Positions 17,054-26,685 of a stretch of DNA of 64,000 bases are shown here, piece after piece. The first letter of the stretch is position 1. Every line of letters begins with the position of its first letter. This DNA comes from Heyndrickxia shackletonii (lineage in GTDB: Bacteria; Bacillota; Bacilli; Bacillales; Bacillaceae_C). The translations under genes and the position numbers were made by a program. Location: assembly GCF_001420715.1 (NCBI RefSeq), contig NZ_LJJC01000004.1:3246783-3310782 (forward strand), read 5' to 3'. The notes under the pieces were generated by a model, which saw only the letters and a list, made by a program, of their open reading frames with translations, ran no database searches and was not told the DNA's origin.

Positions 17054-17150
17054 TTTCTTCATCTCCTCTTTCTTTCTGCAATATCATTGTAAAATAGGAA
17101 TATTTCCATTATCATCGAAATATGAAATCCTTTTAAAGGAGATGAGGTAT

Positions 17151-17840
17151 TTGAGTACCAGTCCAAATATTGCAAAGGTTGCCTCTCTAGTAAGTGAGTC
17201 TTCAAGGGCCGCGATTTTGACGACTTTACTGGATGATCGCTTTCATACGGCTAGTGAACTCGCTTATCAAGCGGGAATCAAGCAACAAACGGCAAGCTTT
17301 CATTTAGCAAAATTAGCCGAATTAAATATGGTTACTATAGAAAATCAGGGCCGCCATCGTTATTATCGCCTGGCAAATTCCGAAATTGCCCAAATTCTTG
17401 AGTCACTACTTGCACTCTCACCGCCTGTAGAAATTAAATCCTTAAAACAATCAACGGAAATGAAGGCATTAAAAAATGCCAGAACTTGTTATGATCATCT
17501 TGCCGGGAAATTGGGAGTAGAACTTACAAAAGGCTTGCTCCATAAAGGATATCTCACGGAATGTGACAAAGAGTTTATCGTTACTGAAAACGGAAAGCAA
17601 TTTTTCTCCGATTTTCAAATTAATATTGAACAAATAAAAAGAAAAAAGCGGAAATTTTCATTGAAATGCATTGATTGGAGTGAACGTCACTATCATTTAG
17701 GCGGAGCGCTTGGAAATGCTATACTTGAAAGATTGCTTGAATTAAATTGGATCAAGCGTCATCCAAAGTCACGAGCCATTATTGTTACGCAAAATGGTGT
17801 AAAAGAAATAAAAAATATTTTTCCATCTATGAATATATAA
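17151..17840 (+). CDS. ArsR-family winged-helix regulator
   Basis: 229 residues. An N-terminal winged-helix DNA-binding domain (about 12-85) contains SSRAAILTTLLDDRFHTASE and QQTASFHLAKLAELNMV, the recognition helix of ArsR proteins. The rest (about 100-229) is a longer sensor-like domain of unknown ligand. No metal-binding CxC motif is seen. TTG start at 17151 with AAAGGAG upstream. Divergent orientation suggests control of the flavin-reductase gene and of itself. Confidence 0.8.
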   Translation: MSTSPNIAKVASLVSESSRAAILTTLLDDRFHTASELAYQAGIKQQTASFHLAKLAELNMVTIENQGRHRYYRLANSEIAQILESLLALSPPVEIKSLKQSTEMKALKNARTCYDHLAGKLGVELTKGLLHKGYLTECDKEFIVTENGKQFFSDFQINIEQIKRKKRKFSLKCIDWSERHYHLGGALGNAILERLLELNWIKRHPKSRAIIVTQNGVKEIKNIFPSMNI

Positions 17841-17876
17841 AAAAAGTATCCCATAAGTGATGTTCCTTATGGGATA
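17840..17876. terminator. Terminator between ArsR gene and the VWA operon
   Basis: ATCCCATAAG pairs with CTTATGGGAT. Seven T follow on the minus strand, so it mainly ends the eight-gene operon. It also lies right behind the ArsR stop. Confidence 0.8.
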
Positions 17877-17883
17877 TCTTTAT

Positions 17884-20643
17884 TTACCGATTTCTTCGCT
17901 TCTTGGCATCCATCAATCTCTGTAAACGCTCTTCGTTGGATGGACTGTCCTGTGTTTCTTTGGTATTATTTCTATCCTTTATTTGAGGGGGCGAAACTGA
18001 TATTTCTTTTTGCTTCTCCATCATCGGTCTCGTACTTCGGTCTTTCGTTCGTATCAGCTGATTAACATGAGTAGAAGCTTCTTTCTCCTTATGTGGCCGT
18101 TCTTTTTTCTTCGGAAACAAGGATAAGAATTTTTGTAATCCAAACCTGCGGATTGCAATTTCTAAGAAGAATAAAAGAAATGCAATGAGCAACAATCTAT
18201 CACCAAAGGGCTGTTTTTTAAAGGAAGCTTTATGTATGGGTGCAAAAGCTTCACTTTCTTTCGTCAGTTTCTTGCCTTTTGTAATGGAGGAAATCTCTTT
18301 TAAAAATGGTTTGTTGATACCTTTTTGTAAATACTCATCAGAATAAGGAACTGTAAACCCTGTTTGATACAGTTTCGTGCTGCCGTCCTCCGTTTGTTGC
18401 TTCAAACGTAAAAAATACATCCCCGCCTTATCTTCCATATTCAATTCGTACTCACCGGGTGCAGTCATCTTTGTTTGGACTTTCATTTCCTTCCCCTCTT
18501 GTGAAACAACGGCTGCTTCCAGCGGTAAAAGATCAAGCTTATCTGATTTCAGTGTAATCTTTGCATCTCCGTTTTCTTTTTTGAGATTGATTTCATATGG
18601 AACGTTCTCATAAGATGGGAATGTTTTTGTTACTAGTTGACTCCAGAAATTCGACCATCCTTCCCATCTTGCAAAGTCGCCTGCCCACTTCCCGGAAGTA
18701 TCTGATGTAAAGGCAGCCGTTTGTCCTAATCCATATTGCCACTGCGCTAAGATCGGGTCGTCCTTCTTACTCAAGATGGAAACTTGTGCGGTAGATTTGG
18801 GTGTTACCGCGATATATGCATTCATTTTAGGCACACCATTCTCAAACAACTTCACCCATTCAGGATAAGGTTGAACTTTCGGATAAAACGGGTTGTCTTC
18901 AATATAAGTACGTGTTGCCATTACTGTTTCTCTTGATAAAATACTTGGAATGACCGTCGAATCGGTTACGTAGTAAAATCTCCCTGCTCCGTATTTTGAA
19001 ATATCCTCAAGTAAATTTCGATCCGCATCCTGGCCTAGTGCTACCGTTGAAATCGTAATATTATCCTTCTTCCCTTCTTCTACTAAAGTTTGATAACTGG
19101 AATTAGTGGAAGATTGCCCGTCTGTTAATAAAATAATATGTTTACGCTGCAGCTTCAAAGGTTTTAATCTTTCATAAGCAAGCTGTAAAGATGTATAAAT
19201 CTCAGTACCTCCACCTGCCTCTACAGAGCGAATTTTATTCATAACATTTTTTTTATTTTTGATTGGTGCTGTCTTGACAATTTCCCAAGGCCGATCATCA
19301 AACGCGATAAATCCAATTGTATCCTCATCGCGAAGTAATTCAACGGATCTTGCTGCCGCTTCTTTTGCTAAGGCCAGCTTTTGACCGCCCATGCTTCCGG
19401 AACGGTCCAGTACGATGACTAATCCTAAAGAAGGTAATTTTTTCTTTCCTTTTATATCCATATCTACAGGAAGGATCTTTTCAATGGGTGTTTTAAAGTA
19501 ACCTCCTAATCCAAAGCTATTTTCTCCACCGGTCATAATAAAGCCCGTTCCAAAATCTTTCACCGCTTTTTCTATCAATTCCATCTTTTGTTCTCCAATG
19601 GTTGTTGCAGGTACGTTGTTAAAGATAATAGACTGATATGGCAAATAGCCTGTCATCACTGTGGGCATTTTCTCTGGTATCGTTGTCTCCACTTGTACAT
19701 TTGCTGATTGCAAGAGTTTTGCCAAAGCGGAATCATTTTCATCCTGCACGATCAAAACCTTCGGAGTGCCGGAAACATTAGATACTGCATAAAGCTCATT
19801 ATTTTCAAGATATGTATCATCAGAAGTCGTAACCTCTGCTTTATAAACATACATACCTGTTTCCTTAACGATGTGAGAGAAGGTAAAAAGATTTTCTCCT
19901 TCCTTTACAGTAACTTTTTTCTTTAATATTTCATGATTATTTAAGGAGATTCGGATGGTTGCCTCCTTCTGTGTGTCGCTAACCATTTTAACCTTTAATT
20001 CTGCCTTTTCTCCTTTATACATCGAGGTAGGAACATTGAACTCGGTTAATGCTATATCCTCGCCATGTTTTCCTTGCATTGGTACATAGGAAATAACCGT
20101 ATGTTGTCCTGTTAATTGTCTCGCTGCTTCCAATGCATTCCCGGCTGTTTCATTTCCATCTGAAAATAGAACAATTCTCCCTTTTTGATTTTCTGGGATA
20201 AGCGATGCAGCTAACTGAATACCCTCTTCTAGATTTGTTTCTCCTTCATCGATATCCGCCGATAACTGTTGAATTGGTGTTTCCTTTCTATTCAGGGGTT
20301 GCTCCATTGCAGCGTTTTTTCCAATTGTAATGATTGAATAGGAGTCGTCCTTGTGCTTGGATTGGATACTTCCCCCTATCCATGCTACTGCTTTATCTTC
20401 CGTACCCTGCATACTGGCTGAGCGATCCACTAAAAAAATTACATTTTCCCCTTTAACAGGAAGGAGCATTTGGGGGACCGTCAATGCGAAGATTATTAGC
20501 AAAAAGATAATTGCTCGCAAAATAGTAATCCAGTTTTTCTCCCATTTATTTTGGATGTGGCTTTTTCTATAAAAGAGATAAAGCATAAATCCGAATGGAA
20601 GGATCAGTAAGAAAAGAATAGGATACTTAACGTCTAATACCAC
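17884..20643 (-). CDS. Large membrane protein with two VWA domains and a glutamine-amidotransferase-like domain
   Basis: 919 residues. Two N-terminal helices (7-24, 41-60) precede VWA domain 1 with MIDAS D73-R-S-A-S. A beta-rich part (195-285) follows, then a GATase-1-like domain (about 293-395, MTGGENSFGLGGYFKTPIE) without an evident catalytic Cys. VWA domain 2 has MIDAS D413-R-S-G-S. A C-terminal helix near 815-835 and a charged tail of about 80 residues end the protein. Topology suggests external VWA domains anchored at both ends. It is the last gene of the operon and its GTG start overlaps the previous gene by 17 bp. Function unknown. Confidence 0.8.
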   Translation of the reverse strand: MVLDVKYPILFLLILPFGFMLYLFYRKSHIQNKWEKNWITILRAIIFLLIIFALTVPQMLLPVKGENVIFLVDRSASMQGTEDKAVAWIGGSIQSKHKDDSYSIITIGKNAAMEQPLNRKETPIQQLSADIDEGETNLEEGIQLAASLIPENQKGRIVLFSDGNETAGNALEAARQLTGQHTVISYVPMQGKHGEDIALTEFNVPTSMYKGEKAELKVKMVSDTQKEATIRISLNNHEILKKKVTVKEGENLFTFSHIVKETGMYVYKAEVTTSDDTYLENNELYAVSNVSGTPKVLIVQDENDSALAKLLQSANVQVETTIPEKMPTVMTGYLPYQSIIFNNVPATTIGEQKMELIEKAVKDFGTGFIMTGGENSFGLGGYFKTPIEKILPVDMDIKGKKKLPSLGLVIVLDRSGSMGGQKLALAKEAAARSVELLRDEDTIGFIAFDDRPWEIVKTAPIKNKKNVMNKIRSVEAGGGTEIYTSLQLAYERLKPLKLQRKHIILLTDGQSSTNSSYQTLVEEGKKDNITISTVALGQDADRNLLEDISKYGAGRFYYVTDSTVIPSILSRETVMATRTYIEDNPFYPKVQPYPEWVKLFENGVPKMNAYIAVTPKSTAQVSILSKKDDPILAQWQYGLGQTAAFTSDTSGKWAGDFARWEGWSNFWSQLVTKTFPSYENVPYEINLKKENGDAKITLKSDKLDLLPLEAAVVSQEGKEMKVQTKMTAPGEYELNMEDKAGMYFLRLKQQTEDGSTKLYQTGFTVPYSDEYLQKGINKPFLKEISSITKGKKLTKESEAFAPIHKASFKKQPFGDRLLLIAFLLFFLEIAIRRFGLQKFLSLFPKKKERPHKEKEASTHVNQLIRTKDRSTRPMMEKQKEISVSPPQIKDRNNTKETQDSPSNEERLQRLMDAKKRRNR

Positions 20644-22411
20644 GGCGATAAACCTCCCATTCTATCAATAAAATTAGAAATGCAGCTACTGCAAACCAAT
20701 ACCATGTATCGCTTATAGTCTGAACATGATTTTGTTTCGAAGCTTTCAATTTTTCCTGATTTATCTCAAATGATGATGAGACCTCGATTGATTGCTCTGA
20801 ATCATCTAAAACTACAGTTAAATACTTGCTTTTATTATCAGATATTATTTGATATAGTCCCGGCTTACTTGGTGCAGTAAAGCTTTCCTTTTGAAGCTGG
20901 TAGGACCGAATAAAATCTCCATTTGCATCGAACACTTTCCACGATTGCGATTTCGAATCTGCACTAACCCATTTTCTTTCACCGGGTTGAAAAAACCCTT
21001 GAAAATCATGTTGTTCTGACAACCAATGAAAGGATTGATATAAAAAGATTGGGAAACCAGGCTGTAATGGCCAATCAGAATTTTCTATTTGAAAATTAAT
21101 GGCTATAGCGCGTTCTCCGTTTAATTCACCTTTCTCAATTAATGGTATTTCACCGCTTCTAGCAATTATCTCCATTGTTTTTGGCGGGTTTATTTCAGCA
21201 GCTGATTTGATGTAGGTTTTTGCAAAATCAACATACTGGAATAACGGATCATTTTTCGTCTCGATACTTTTTTGCAAATTCACATGTTTCTCTTTATATG
21301 GATTGACTACAAATAAAGGCAAGGAAGTATGCCATTTTTCCATTGGCAGTTTTTCCGTTAAAATAACACCATCCTTCGCTTCCTTATCCCAATTCTTTTC
21401 GGAAAGTTGAATTACATTCACCCCAACCGTTTCAAAGCCTTTAATAATAAAAGGATTCACATCTCCAATCGCATACATATTGTTATAGGAACGGCTAAAA
21501 ACGGTTGTCCTTTCATTATCAATTTCATAATCATCATTTGCGGTTATCGTAGCTGTATAGTAATCCTTTTTAGGGAGAGATGGAATCTGAACGATTTGTT
21601 GTGAATGTGCTTTAATATCTACTTCTTTGTCAAATAACTCTTCCTTTTCAAATCGTACCTTTAAATGAAAACTTTGCTTTTTACCGCTTTGATTTTCTAT
21701 TATCGCTATTCCCATTACTTTACCGTTTCGTTCCGCAACACCAAAGGATTGGAGCGACACATTGAATCCAATATGCCCGATGTTATGAACCTGAATCGGA
21801 ATGGATTTTTTCATATTTGGTATATCTTGCTTTTTAACGTTGTCAGAAAAAATATGTATCGTTGTATTGTTATTTTTAGAAAGCGATTCAGCGAGGCGCA
21901 ACGCTTTCTCTATATTGCTAGTTTGATAGGAAAGACGGATCTTATTCACTCTTGACTTCGTTACCGATTTAGATGTTTCCTTTTTCAGACTGACAATCGG
22001 ATCCTTTCCTGCAGTAATGATTGTTACATCTTGACCGTTTAATTTGTCCACCATAGCATTTATTTCCTGTTTTGCCTGTTCGAATCGTGTTATTCCTTTA
22101 TCAGTAGCAGACATTGATGCTGAAGTATCAACAATAAAGATAAAATGATCCCCTTCTATCGCTTTTACTAACCAATAAGGCTTTGCCAACGCAAGCATTA
22201 AACAAAACAATATTACTAACTGCAGCAGTAAAAGAAGGTTTTTCTGTAACTTATCGATCCATGGAGATGCCTGCCATTCATTCATTACTTGCTCCCAAAA
22301 AAGATTGGAAGGAATGACTTTATTTTGATATTGTTTACGAAATAAATAGAATACAATTACAGCCACTATAAATATACTTAACAAAAGATAGATTGGATTC
22401 ATTAACCCCAT
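20627..22411 (-). CDS. BatA-type membrane protein with VWA domain
   Basis: About 594 residues. Two N-terminal helices (about 5-22 and 48-72; LLQLVILFCLMLALAKPYWL) with the BatA N-terminal pattern precede a VWA domain with an intact MIDAS, FIVDTSASMSATD. A large beta-rich extracellular part follows, then a C-terminal helix (WYWFAVAAFLILLIEWEVY). The ATG at 22411 has GAGGTG 6 nt upstream; the longer frame runs back over the DUF58 stop. Similar proteins were first named for aerotolerance in Bacteroides, but there is no evidence for that role here. Confidence 0.8.
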   Translation of the reverse strand: MGLMNPIYLLLSIFIVAVIVFYLFRKQYQNKVIPSNLFWEQVMNEWQASPWIDKLQKNLLLLLQLVILFCLMLALAKPYWLVKAIEGDHFIFIVDTSASMSATDKGITRFEQAKQEINAMVDKLNGQDVTIITAGKDPIVSLKKETSKSVTKSRVNKIRLSYQTSNIEKALRLAESLSKNNNTTIHIFSDNVKKQDIPNMKKSIPIQVHNIGHIGFNVSLQSFGVAERNGKVMGIAIIENQSGKKQSFHLKVRFEKEELFDKEVDIKAHSQQIVQIPSLPKKDYYTATITANDDYEIDNERTTVFSRSYNNMYAIGDVNPFIIKGFETVGVNVIQLSEKNWDKEAKDGVILTEKLPMEKWHTSLPLFVVNPYKEKHVNLQKSIETKNDPLFQYVDFAKTYIKSAAEINPPKTMEIIARSGEIPLIEKGELNGERAIAINFQIENSDWPLQPGFPIFLYQSFHWLSEQHDFQGFFQPGERKWVSADSKSQSWKVFDANGDFIRSYQLQKESFTAPSKPGLYQIISDNKSKYLTVVLDDSEQSIEVSSSFEINQEKLKASKQNHVQTISDTWYWFAVAAFLILLIEWEVYRRGIRR

Positions 22412-22421
22412 TGTTTTCACC

Positions 22422-23291
22422 TCATTTAATCCAACCTCTGTGATTACAATCTTTCCACATAATTTCATCAATAGTCTTCGCATCTGTTGTATAAAGATAT
22501 TGAAAACCTAATCGCTTGCATAAGCTCTCTAGATTTTCATTATGCTCTCTGAGCTTTTTCCTGTACTCTTCGATAAGTTTACCTGTCATACTTATATTTA
22601 CTTCTTTTGCAGTTTCACTATCAATCAGTTTCAAATCGCCAATATAATTTGGTTGTTCTTCCTCATGACTAAGCAATTGGATAAACCATACATCTCCCTT
22701 AACTGCCGCTAACTTTTTGAATATCTTTTCATACTGCTCTATCGGTTCCAATCCGTCTGTTATTAAAATACAAAACTCGCGATCACGCAAAAATTGTTTT
22801 TGAATACATTCTGTAAAGGGCTCAGGTTTGGAATCTGCTTGTAGATGAATGATTTCATAGAGAACTGTTTTAGCATGTACGGCTCCTTTTCTGCTAATCA
22901 ACTTGCCATCTTTAGATGCAACAGGAAGAAACGAAAGCTTATCCTCACTCGTTAAAGTTAGATAAGAGAAGGCAGCTGCTACCTGTTTCGCCCTTTCCCA
23001 CTTACTGTCAATAGAGATAACAGACGAAGTGCAATCCAAATAAATGGCTGTTTTGATTTCTTGTTCATCCAAAAAACGTTTAATATAATGCTTCTGCGTT
23101 CTCCCGAATATATTCCAATCAATTTGCCGAAGATCATCTCCCGGTTGATAGGCGCGAAAATCAGAAAACTCTAAGGATGAACCGAATTTTGGGGATTTTC
23201 TTACTCCCTTATGCATTCCTCGCTTCCTAGTCTTCACCGTTATCGTTGCCTTTCTGAGCTTTGTAAGTAGATCTGAAGAGAGCATGGTCAT
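22422..23291 (-). CDS. DUF58 protein (MoxR-associated)
   Basis: 289 residues, soluble. The DUF58 hallmark is present: GSSLEFSDFRAYQPGDDLRQ then IDWNIFGRTQKHYIKRF. A degenerate VWA-like fold follows, with IYLDCTSSV in place of a full MIDAS. DUF58 proteins are encoded with MoxR ATPases and are thought to link them to membrane VWA partners. It overlaps the moxR stop by ATGA, and the next gene begins 10 bp downstream. Confidence 0.85.
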   Translation of the reverse strand: MTMLSSDLLTKLRKATITVKTRKRGMHKGVRKSPKFGSSLEFSDFRAYQPGDDLRQIDWNIFGRTQKHYIKRFLDEQEIKTAIYLDCTSSVISIDSKWERAKQVAAAFSYLTLTSEDKLSFLPVASKDGKLISRKGAVHAKTVLYEIIHLQADSKPEPFTECIQKQFLRDREFCILITDGLEPIEQYEKIFKKLAAVKGDVWFIQLLSHEEEQPNYIGDLKLIDSETAKEVNISMTGKLIEEYRKKLREHNENLESLCKRLGFQYLYTTDAKTIDEIMWKDCNHRGWIK

Positions 23292-24289
23292 TTTACACCC
23301 ACCGATTTTTGGATAGCATTGAGGCAATCATCGATGAGCTGATCAGGAATTACCCCACTAGCCTCTCCCTCGAAATTAAGAAGGATGCGATGACGAAGGA
23401 CAGGTGCAGCAACATGCTTAATATCTCCAATGGATACATGATATCTCCCTTGAAAAAGGGCACGAGTTTTTGCCATTTGAATTAAGCTTTGCATCCCCCT
23501 TGGACCGCTTCCGAATTGAACATATTTTCGGATAGATTCCGGGGCATCCGCTGAATCCGGATGTGTAGCAGAAACAAGGGAGACAGCCAATTCAAGAATT
23601 TCTTCAGAAACGATCATTTCCCGTGCTAATAACTGGATTTTTAATACATCCTCCTGTGACATTATCTTTTTCAATGTTCTTGACTCCAAACCCGTCGTCC
23701 TTTTAACGATTTCCTTTAATTCTTCCTTCGTTGGATAATGCACATTGATTTTACTAATAAATCGGTCCATTTGGGCTTCCGGAAGCGGATAAGTCCCTTC
23801 CATATCGATAGGATTTTGCGTTGCCAAGACAAAAAATGGTGCCTCCAATTTCTTTGTATCCCCTAACACCGTAATCGTTTTCTCCGCCATTGCCTCTAAT
23901 AATGCACTTTGTGTTTTCGGTGTAGCACGGTTAATTTCATCCGCTAGAACGATATTGGAGAATATTGGTCCATGATGAAACACAAATTGCTGCTTACCGG
24001 ATTCATCAGGCTGAATAATCATCGTGCCGGTAATATCAGATGGCATTAAATCCGGTGTAAATTGAATACGTGAAAAAGATAAATCCATTACCTCAGCAAT
24101 GGTTCTAATTAACATTGTCTTTCCAAGGCCTGGTAACCCTTCTAATAGAGCATGACCTCCAGAAACAATTGTCCATAAGACCTGGTCAATCGTTTCCTCT
24201 TGGCCAACAATAAATGATTGAATTTCCGCTTTTGTATCGTGCAAAAGCCCCGTTATATATTGAAACAGCTCTTCCTTTGCCTGTAACAT
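23288..24289 (-). CDS. MoxR-family AAA+ ATPase (operon copy)
   Basis: 333 residues. Walker A EGLPGLGKTML, Walker B VLADEINRATPKTQSALLEA, sensor 1 VLATQNP and the arginine-finger region PEAQMDRFI are all present, with an AAA_lid_2 C-terminus. MoxR proteins act as chaperone-like ATPases that mature or remodel partners, typically VWA proteins. The ATG at 24289 follows AAAGGAG at 11 nt; an in-frame TTG at 24301 is only 2 nt from it. It lies between the coiled-coil membrane gene and DUF58. Confidence 0.9.
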   Translation of the reverse strand: MLQAKEELFQYITGLLHDTKAEIQSFIVGQEETIDQVLWTIVSGGHALLEGLPGLGKTMLIRTIAEVMDLSFSRIQFTPDLMPSDITGTMIIQPDESGKQQFVFHHGPIFSNIVLADEINRATPKTQSALLEAMAEKTITVLGDTKKLEAPFFVLATQNPIDMEGTYPLPEAQMDRFISKINVHYPTKEELKEIVKRTTGLESRTLKKIMSQEDVLKIQLLAREMIVSEEILELAVSLVSATHPDSADAPESIRKYVQFGSGPRGMQSLIQMAKTRALFQGRYHVSIGDIKHVAAPVLRHRILLNFEGEASGVIPDQLIDDCLNAIQKSVGVK

Positions 24290-24305
24290 ATTCCGCAACA
24301 CTCCT

Positions 24306-25841
24306 TTAGTCGGGATTTAAATTTGAAAAGTACTGCTTTACTAATTCCTCTAATTCAGTTGGCAATTGAACCCGCTCCGTGCTTTCGCGAAATGCCTGTT
24401 CATACTTCCCATATGCTTCTTCGTATGGACGGACATTACCTTTTAGGACCGGTCCATTACTCGAATATTGATGCTGACTTCCTTTGCCAAGTTTTCCCGA
24501 ATCCTTCTCGATATTTGTTGTCCCGTTTATTTTTTCGGGAATGGTCAGGAATTTTCTTGTGCCCTGGCCTTGACCAGCGCCACTTCCAATTCCATTGCCG
24601 CCTCCTTTTCCTGAGCCACCTTGCCCATTCCCGTTCCCTGAGCCTTTTCCTTGCCCTCCGGTCTGGCCGCCGGACCCTTTTCCATTACTAGTTCCCTTGC
24701 CATTAGTTTGACCACCATTCGACTGATTTCCTGATGAAGTATTTCCTTGGTTGTTTTGTGAAGTGGGTTGATTATCAGGTGCGAAGGCAATTTGTTTCGA
24801 ATCAAGCAAGCCCTGCTTCATCATTTCCTGTTGCATTTCAAGTGCCGATTCCTGTAAGGAGTCTTGGGCAAGCTGTAAATTTTGCTGTTCTTCTGCTATT
24901 TTCAGAGCATTTATTAATTGCTTTTCCAGTTTGGCAAGTTCTTCTTTGGTCAAAGATGATGTATTATTTGTAAATCGCTTTAAAGCTTGTTTTTGTTTTT
25001 TTGTTAATTGGTCCAAGTTTGATTTTAATTGTTTCATTTGCTGTTCCACTTTTTTTTGATCATTTTGGGAAATTGCTTTGGCCAGTTGGTTCAAACCCGC
25101 ATTCTTTAACTGATTTTGAAAATTTTGCAGCTCTTGCTTTTGATTCTCTGCCTTTAATTGCTTCAATTCAAGCTGATTGTTTTGCTTTACCAGTTTATTA
25201 AGAGCTTCCTTGGCAGTTTTGGACGATTTCAAATCCTTTTTTATTTCTTGCAGAGTTTTCTTCACTTCTTTGTTTTTAGCATTGTCTGCAAACTTTTTGA
25301 GCTTCTTTTCTGCTTTTTTTATTGTTTCTATTTCCTTCTCTTTTTGTTTGGCAGCCTGCATCGTTGCATTAGGAATAAAAAAGAAGACTGCAGAACATGA
25401 CCACAACAGGAAAGCAATGGTTAGCCATTTTGAAAAAATCCATTTTTTCTTTCTTGTTAAAACAGTTGCTTCAGCTGCCTTCATATGTTTGATAGCATCA
25501 TTCCTTTGAAGCTGATATATTTCTTCATCACGGTTTAGAAAGGAAAGGGAAGTCCCTGCTCGGTCATCTCCAATAAAATGATCGTAAATATGTGCTGCAT
25601 CACGGATAGTTGGTTTATGTCTATAAAAATAAAGGAAACCGAGTACAAAAATAAGGATGATACTAACGAACCAATATATTCCTAAATAAGGAATCACTAC
25701 AATTCTTGCACCGATAAGCATGATAAAGGAGAATGCTCCTGCTGCCATGAACAGGAGCTGTAAATGCTTTGCAGCATGTAAAAGCCATAATTGGCGCATT
25801 ACCGATTTTATCAGATTCATGAACCTGCTTTTTGTCTCCAT
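24306..25841 (-). CDS. Membrane protein with long Gln/Lys coiled coil and Gly/Asn/Ser-rich linker
   Basis: 511 residues. Three hydrophobic segments (about 28-50, 55-73, 140-160) precede a long charged coiled coil rich in Lys and Gln (about 165-345). A low-complexity stretch of Gly, Asn, Ser, Gln and Lys follows (about 352-425), then a compact C-terminus (RKFLTIPEKING...YFSNLNPD). The layout resembles the DUF4175-type proteins seen beside MoxR/DUF58/BatA genes, but I cannot confirm the family. It is 4 bp downstream of the permease gene. AGGTGATGAC precedes the ATG. It may be a stalk or scaffold for the VWA complex. Confidence 0.7.
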   Translation of the reverse strand: METKSRFMNLIKSVMRQLWLLHAAKHLQLLFMAAGAFSFIMLIGARIVVIPYLGIYWFVSIILIFVLGFLYFYRHKPTIRDAAHIYDHFIGDDRAGTSLSFLNRDEEIYQLQRNDAIKHMKAAEATVLTRKKKWIFSKWLTIAFLLWSCSAVFFFIPNATMQAAKQKEKEIETIKKAEKKLKKFADNAKNKEVKKTLQEIKKDLKSSKTAKEALNKLVKQNNQLELKQLKAENQKQELQNFQNQLKNAGLNQLAKAISQNDQKKVEQQMKQLKSNLDQLTKKQKQALKRFTNNTSSLTKEELAKLEKQLINALKIAEEQQNLQLAQDSLQESALEMQQEMMKQGLLDSKQIAFAPDNQPTSQNNQGNTSSGNQSNGGQTNGKGTSNGKGSGGQTGGQGKGSGNGNGQGGSGKGGGNGIGSGAGQGQGTRKFLTIPEKINGTTNIEKDSGKLGKGSQHQYSSNGPVLKGNVRPYEEAYGKYEQAFRESTERVQLPTELEELVKQYFSNLNPD

Positions 25842-25845
25842 GTCA

Positions 25846-26685
25846 TCACCTAATTTTCGGATTCATATTTGGCCTAAGCTTTCGGATACTGACAAAAATT
25901 AATACAATAATCATTACCGAATAAAACACAATATAGCTAATCCATAGAGACGTATGAACTCCAGATAATCGAATAATCTGTTCCTTAATGTCCGGCATTA
26001 GCATACTTGCTAAAACAATAGGAGGATTTAACATTGCTAATACATAACATGCAACATTATCCGTTAACTGTTGAGATTGCGAAAAATTCACTGCAATCAA
26101 AAATAGGAATGCTGTACCACCAGCAAAGAAAAGGGTTACACCATATGTCGTAATGATGGAAATAATGGTACGTCTAATTAAAGTTGAAAAGAAAACGCCA
26201 ATACTCGCAAATACTAGAATCGTAAAGATATAAAGTCCCATGATGGACAAAAGTATACCCGGTGAGACTCCTCCAAACAGAAATACAATACTATATACCG
26301 GTAAACTGGCAATAATCAAAAGCAATAAGTAAGAGACGGAAGAAAATAATTTGCTTAATATAATACTTGTCGAGCTTTGCGTTGTAGTGAGCAAAATATT
26401 TAATGTTTGTCTTTCTCTTTCACCGCTAATAATGCCAGCTGAAAGACCCGGTGTAATAAACAAGATTAATGCTAATTGAATGAAAGAAAGCATGATAAAC
26501 ATTTGTTTACTTTCCTCGGGACGAAAGAATCCGGAACTGCTGAAATTTGTCATCAAATAAATAAATCCTACAACAATAATCCCTATTGCCAATAGATATG
26601 CAAGCAGGCCTAAAAATGTTTTTAAGGAGCGAAACCTAAGCTTTATTTCTTTATTTAAAACTGGATTAATGAAAAATTGTCTCAT
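25846..26685 (-). CDS. ABC-2 type transporter permease
   Basis: 279 residues with six membrane helices. The segment SAGIISGERERQTLNILLTT is the ABC-2 permease coupling motif. It overlaps the ATPase gene by ATGA, so the two form one transporter. Members export polysaccharides or proteins, or work in membrane processes such as gliding (GldF). The substrate is unknown. Confidence 0.85.
   Translation of the reverse strand: MRQFFINPVLNKEIKLRFRSLKTFLGLLAYLLAIGIIVVGFIYLMTNFSSSGFFRPEESKQMFIMLSFIQLALILFITPGLSAGIISGERERQTLNILLTTTQSSTSIILSKLFSSVSYLLLLIIASLPVYSIVFLFGGVSPGILLSIMGLYIFTILVFASIGVFFSTLIRRTIISIITTYGVTLFFAGGTAFLFLIAVNFSQSQQLTDNVACYVLAMLNPPIVLASMLMPDIKEQIIRLSGVHTSLWISYIVFYSVMIIVLIFVSIRKLRPNMNPKIR

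Noticed and set aside
24545-24805. Open frame overlapping the Gly/Asn-rich linker region
   Set aside because: Low-complexity GGN-type DNA opens other frames; the main frame has clear flanking domains.
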